A DNA stretch of 7,013 nucleotides, from NCBI GenBank assembly GCA_023443145.1, contig JAEZVS010000057.1, positions 1 through 7,013 of the forward strand. The letters run 5' to 3'. The stretch's first letter is position 1. The number at the start of each line of letters is the position of its first letter. Below, piece by piece: positions 6,241-7,013 of this stretch. This stretch comes from Bacillota bacterium (GTDB taxonomy: Bacteria; Bacillota; Peptococcia; Peptococcales; Peptococcaceae). The translations under genes were made by a program, and so were the position numbers. Below the pieces are notes generated by a model. The model did no database searches. It was given only the letters and a program-made list of their open reading frames with translations, and was not told the DNA's origin.

Positions 6241-7013
6241 TTATGACACGCCGATAAAAGATCGGGGCATCGTTAGATCTTTAAAAAGTGCAATGCAGAA
6301 ATTATCCGTCATGCCTGATATATAATCTGCAACACTTTGTTCAACGCCATCCGTCTCAGCAATGTCTTGGTAAAATGCGGGCATGGCTTCCGGATGCTGA
6401 AGAAAATGAGAAAAAAGATAGTCCACCACATAGCTGGCACGATCTCGCTCTAATTTGCATACCTCACCATGATATATTTCCTCAAACAAAAAAGTCCGTA
6501 TACCTTGTAATGCCTCATGCACCGGCGCGCTGAATAACAATACAGGATGGTCCGGTCTTTCTTCTTCAAGTTTCAGTCCTTCACTCACCAAATCATTGAC
6601 CAGCGTAGTAATCCGCTCTGAAAGACTGTGTCCAAGCACATCTGTATACGCTTTGGGTAAAGAAGACTCCGTGAGCAATCCCGCACGAATACTATCATCA
6701 ATATCGTGCTGCACGTAGGCGATTTTATCGGCGTATCGAATGAGCTGTCCTTCCAAAGTGTGTGCCATACGTGCGCCTTCGCCGAAACCGCTGTGGTGCA
6801 CCACCCCGTCTAGGACTTCCCAGCTGAGATTGAGACCGGGATCACCGTTGTGTTTTTCGATTTTTGTCAGCACGCGCACGCTGTTAAGATTATGCTTAAA
6901 TCCACGTGACAAACGTCGGTTCAGCACCTCTTCTCCACAATGGGCAAAAGGCGTATGTCCCACATCATGAGCCAGTGCAATGGCTTCCACCAGGTCCACA
7001 TTCAAACGTAAAG
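6241..7013 (-). CDS. dgt: dGTP triphosphohydrolase-like HD-domain protein, C-terminal part (cut by window edge)
   Basis: The frame is open to the right edge; 256 complete codons are visible, beginning L-R-L-N-V-D-L, so the start lies outside and no in-window start codon should be used. Counting from the Leu at 7005, the HD metal pair is in ALAHDVGHTPFAH (H13, D14), followed by FKHNLNSVRVL (36-46), the GVVHHS motif (67-72) and YADKIAYVQHDIDDSIRAG (91-109, with metal ligand D93). These are the marks of the dNTPase/dgt branch of HD phosphohydrolases, which convert dGTP (and, in some members, other dNTPs) to deoxynucleoside and triphosphate. Family members of about 330-350 residues are common in Bacillota, so roughly the first quarter is missing. 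The dgt–dnaG–rpoD order is frequent in this phylum and links dNTP pools with replication. Substrate specificity cannot be told from the sequence. Confidence 0.93.
   Translation of the reverse strand, partial: LRLNVDLVEAIALAHDVGHTPFAHCGEEVLNRRLSRGFKHNLNSVRVLTKIEKHNGDPGLNLSWEVLDGVVHHSGFGEGARMAHTLEGQLIRYADKIAYVQHDIDDSIRAGLLTESSLPKAYTDVLGHSLSERITTLVNDLVSEGLKLEEERPDHPVLLFSAPVHEALQGIRTFLFEEIYHGEVCKLERDRASYVVDYLFSHFLQHPEAMPAFYQDIAETDGVEQSVADYISGMTDNFCIALFKDLTMPRSFIGVS

Noticed and set aside
6288..6970. Plus-strand open frames (81 and 76 codons) opposite dgt
   Set aside because: Both are antisense shadows of a gene with a clear HD-domain; no ribosome sites or family resemblance are seen.

Overview
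The window is a compact bacterial housekeeping segment with every gene on the minus strand. It suggests a low-to-mid GC member of the Bacillota (Firmicutes). The evidence is the dgt–dnaG–rpoD order, a MecA-type adaptor gene, a primary sigma factor of only 387 residues, strong GGAGG-type ribosome binding sites and sigma-70/SigA-type promoters. A clostridial or Negativicutes lineage is my guess; the sequence alone does not settle it. I see no phage, IS element, CRISPR array or foreign island.

In transcription order (right to left), the window opens with the C-terminal part of a dGTP triphosphohydrolase (dgt, cut by the right edge). A 220-base intergenic region follows. It carries a very good extended -10 promoter with an inverted repeat in its spacer, and then a leader with a terminator-like hairpin. 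These drive dnaG (primase, 608 aa) and rpoD (primary sigma factor, 387 aa), which are 4 bases apart. A second strong promoter overlaps the rpoD stop codon and feeds a single CAU-anticodon tRNA gene, which ends in a perfect-stem intrinsic terminator.

Just past that terminator lies a tightly overlapping four-gene unit, tsaE–tsaB–rimI–tsaD, with overlaps of 10, 8 and 4 bases. TsaE, TsaB and TsaD make up the threonylcarbamoyl-transfer complex that forms t6A at position 37 of ANN-decoding tRNAs; RimI is the ribosomal protein S18 acetyltransferase that often travels with them. No tsaC/tsaC2 is present, so the threonylcarbamoyl-AMP-forming enzyme must be encoded elsewhere. A third strong promoter, overlapping the tsaD stop codon and lying inside an inverted repeat, drives mecA, of which only the first 51 codons are visible at the left edge.

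No previously undescribed system is evident. The observations most worth checking are regulatory: (1) the dnaG–rpoD leader, where a terminator-like hairpin and a ribosome-site-sequestering pairing share bases; (2) the t6A operon, which has no visible promoter of its own and sits behind a tRNA that is itself an expected t6A substrate, so it may be expressed by terminator readthrough; and (3) the inverted repeats placed over the mecA and dnaG promoters.
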